A stretch of 6,501 bases of DNA, taken from the NCBI GenBank assembly GCA_014376655.1, contig JACMRC010000421.1, positions 1 through 6,501 of the forward strand, in the 5' to 3' direction. Position numbers and translations under genes: made by a program. Positions 6,319 through 6,501 of the stretch are shown here, one piece after another. The notes below the pieces were generated by a model. The model was not told where the DNA came from and did not search any database. It saw only the letters and a program-made list of their open reading frames with translations. Source of the DNA: Mucilaginibacter sp. Its GTDB lineage: Bacteria; Bacteroidota; Bacteroidia; Sphingobacteriales; Sphingobacteriaceae. Within the stretch, counting starts at the first letter, position 1, and each line of letters opens with the position of its first letter.

Positions 6319-6501
6319 CCAAAAATCAAGTCAGCCCGATCGCTTCCGCCCGCAAGGCCATACTCCCGGCCCGGCGTGCTGACAGGCCTTTACGCTTCTT
6401 TTTCATTAATCATAACACGAAATGTTGGTTCTGTCCTTGAACCCGTCAGCAAAAAAGCTTCGGATGAAAACTGATAAAACAAGTTGGGCTGTGCGGCGGG
6501 A

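Larger units (their letters stand above)
6244..6359. repeat. Nested inverted-repeat element downstream of kgtP
   Basis: GGCCTTGCG (6244-6252) is the exact reverse complement of CGCAAGGCC (6351-6359), enclosing about 100 nt. Inside, GGCTG (6287-6291) can pair with CAGCC (6332-6336), sharing its last base with the strong central hairpin at 6291-6318. Three levels of pairing on a common axis suggest a selected DNA or RNA fold, or a small mobile or dispersed repeat. The lack of a T-tract argues against a simple intrinsic terminator. Confidence 0.55.
6217..6501. other. Gene-free tail rich in inverted repeats
   Basis: These 285 bases after kgtP hold no convincing protein gene. The first two thirds (about 6240-6390) are GC-rich with several inverted repeats, listed separately. 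Further pairs are GCTGAC (6378-6383) with GTCAGC (6445-6450), and GGTTC (6427-6431) with GAACC (6439-6443) around a 7-nt loop. Short open frames exist: minus strand 6326-6406 (26 codons, MKKKRKGLSARR...) and plus strand from 6422 to the edge. Neither can be supported as a gene. The whole tract may be one dispersed intergenic element that continues beyond the window. Confidence 0.6.

Noticed and set aside
6422..6501. Plus-strand frame starting with ATG and open to the window edge
   Set aside because: Only 26 codons are visible, there is no recognisable motif, and it sits in the repeat-rich tract, so it cannot be supported as a gene.
1..6501. CRISPR array, tRNA, rRNA, insertion sequence, riboswitch
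   Set aside because: No regularly spaced direct repeats, cloverleaf, rRNA-like stretch, transposase frame or recognised aptamer was seen on either strand.

Overview
The window looks like ordinary chromosomal DNA from a Bacteroidota bacterium, most likely a soil or plant-associated Sphingobacteriaceae (Mucilaginibacter or Pedobacter type). The evidence is moderate GC, genes without Shine-Dalgarno sequences, AT-rich sites resembling the Bacteroidota TAnnTTTG promoter box, proteins typical of the phylum (DUF6702, a short HupE/UreJ protein, an M1 peptidase with a GMEYP motif), and an intergenic repeat of the GTCATTTCGA...GAGAAATCT kind common in these genomes. The genus is inferred from memory of such sequences, not from a search.

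Layout. Positions 1-1524 (minus) hold the first 508 residues of a secreted M1 zinc metallopeptidase whose 3' end lies outside the window. Positions 1574-2152 (minus) encode a HupE/UreJ-family membrane protein 49 bp upstream of it, probably in the same operon. Divergent from these, 2210-2725 (plus) encodes an exported DUF6702 protein. A 95-bp imperfect palindromic repeat (2745-2839) separates it from a convergent GT39/PMT_2-type membrane glycosyltransferase (2857-4488, minus). Upstream of that, also on the minus strand, is a 71-residue two-helix membrane protein (4612-4827). Divergent from it, 4912-6216 (plus) encodes an alpha-ketoglutarate:H+ symporter of the KgtP type. The last 285 bases (6217-6501) contain no convincing gene but are dense in inverted repeats.

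How the parts may work together. The M1 / HupE / DUF6702 block reads as a functional neighbourhood: a periplasmic His-containing protein, a membrane protein of a family associated with metal uptake, and an exported zinc enzyme. I suggest that DUF6702 plus short HupE may be a split counterpart of the longer HupE proteins of other phyla, which carry a periplasmic domain and the membrane domain in one chain. The glycosyltransferase, the small membrane protein and kgtP show no clear connection with this block or with each other.

I found no mobile-element genes, CRISPR array, tRNA, rRNA or defence genes, and no convincing new multi-gene system. The most unusual material is non-coding: the palindromic repeat at 2745-2839 and the structured tail at about 6244-6450.
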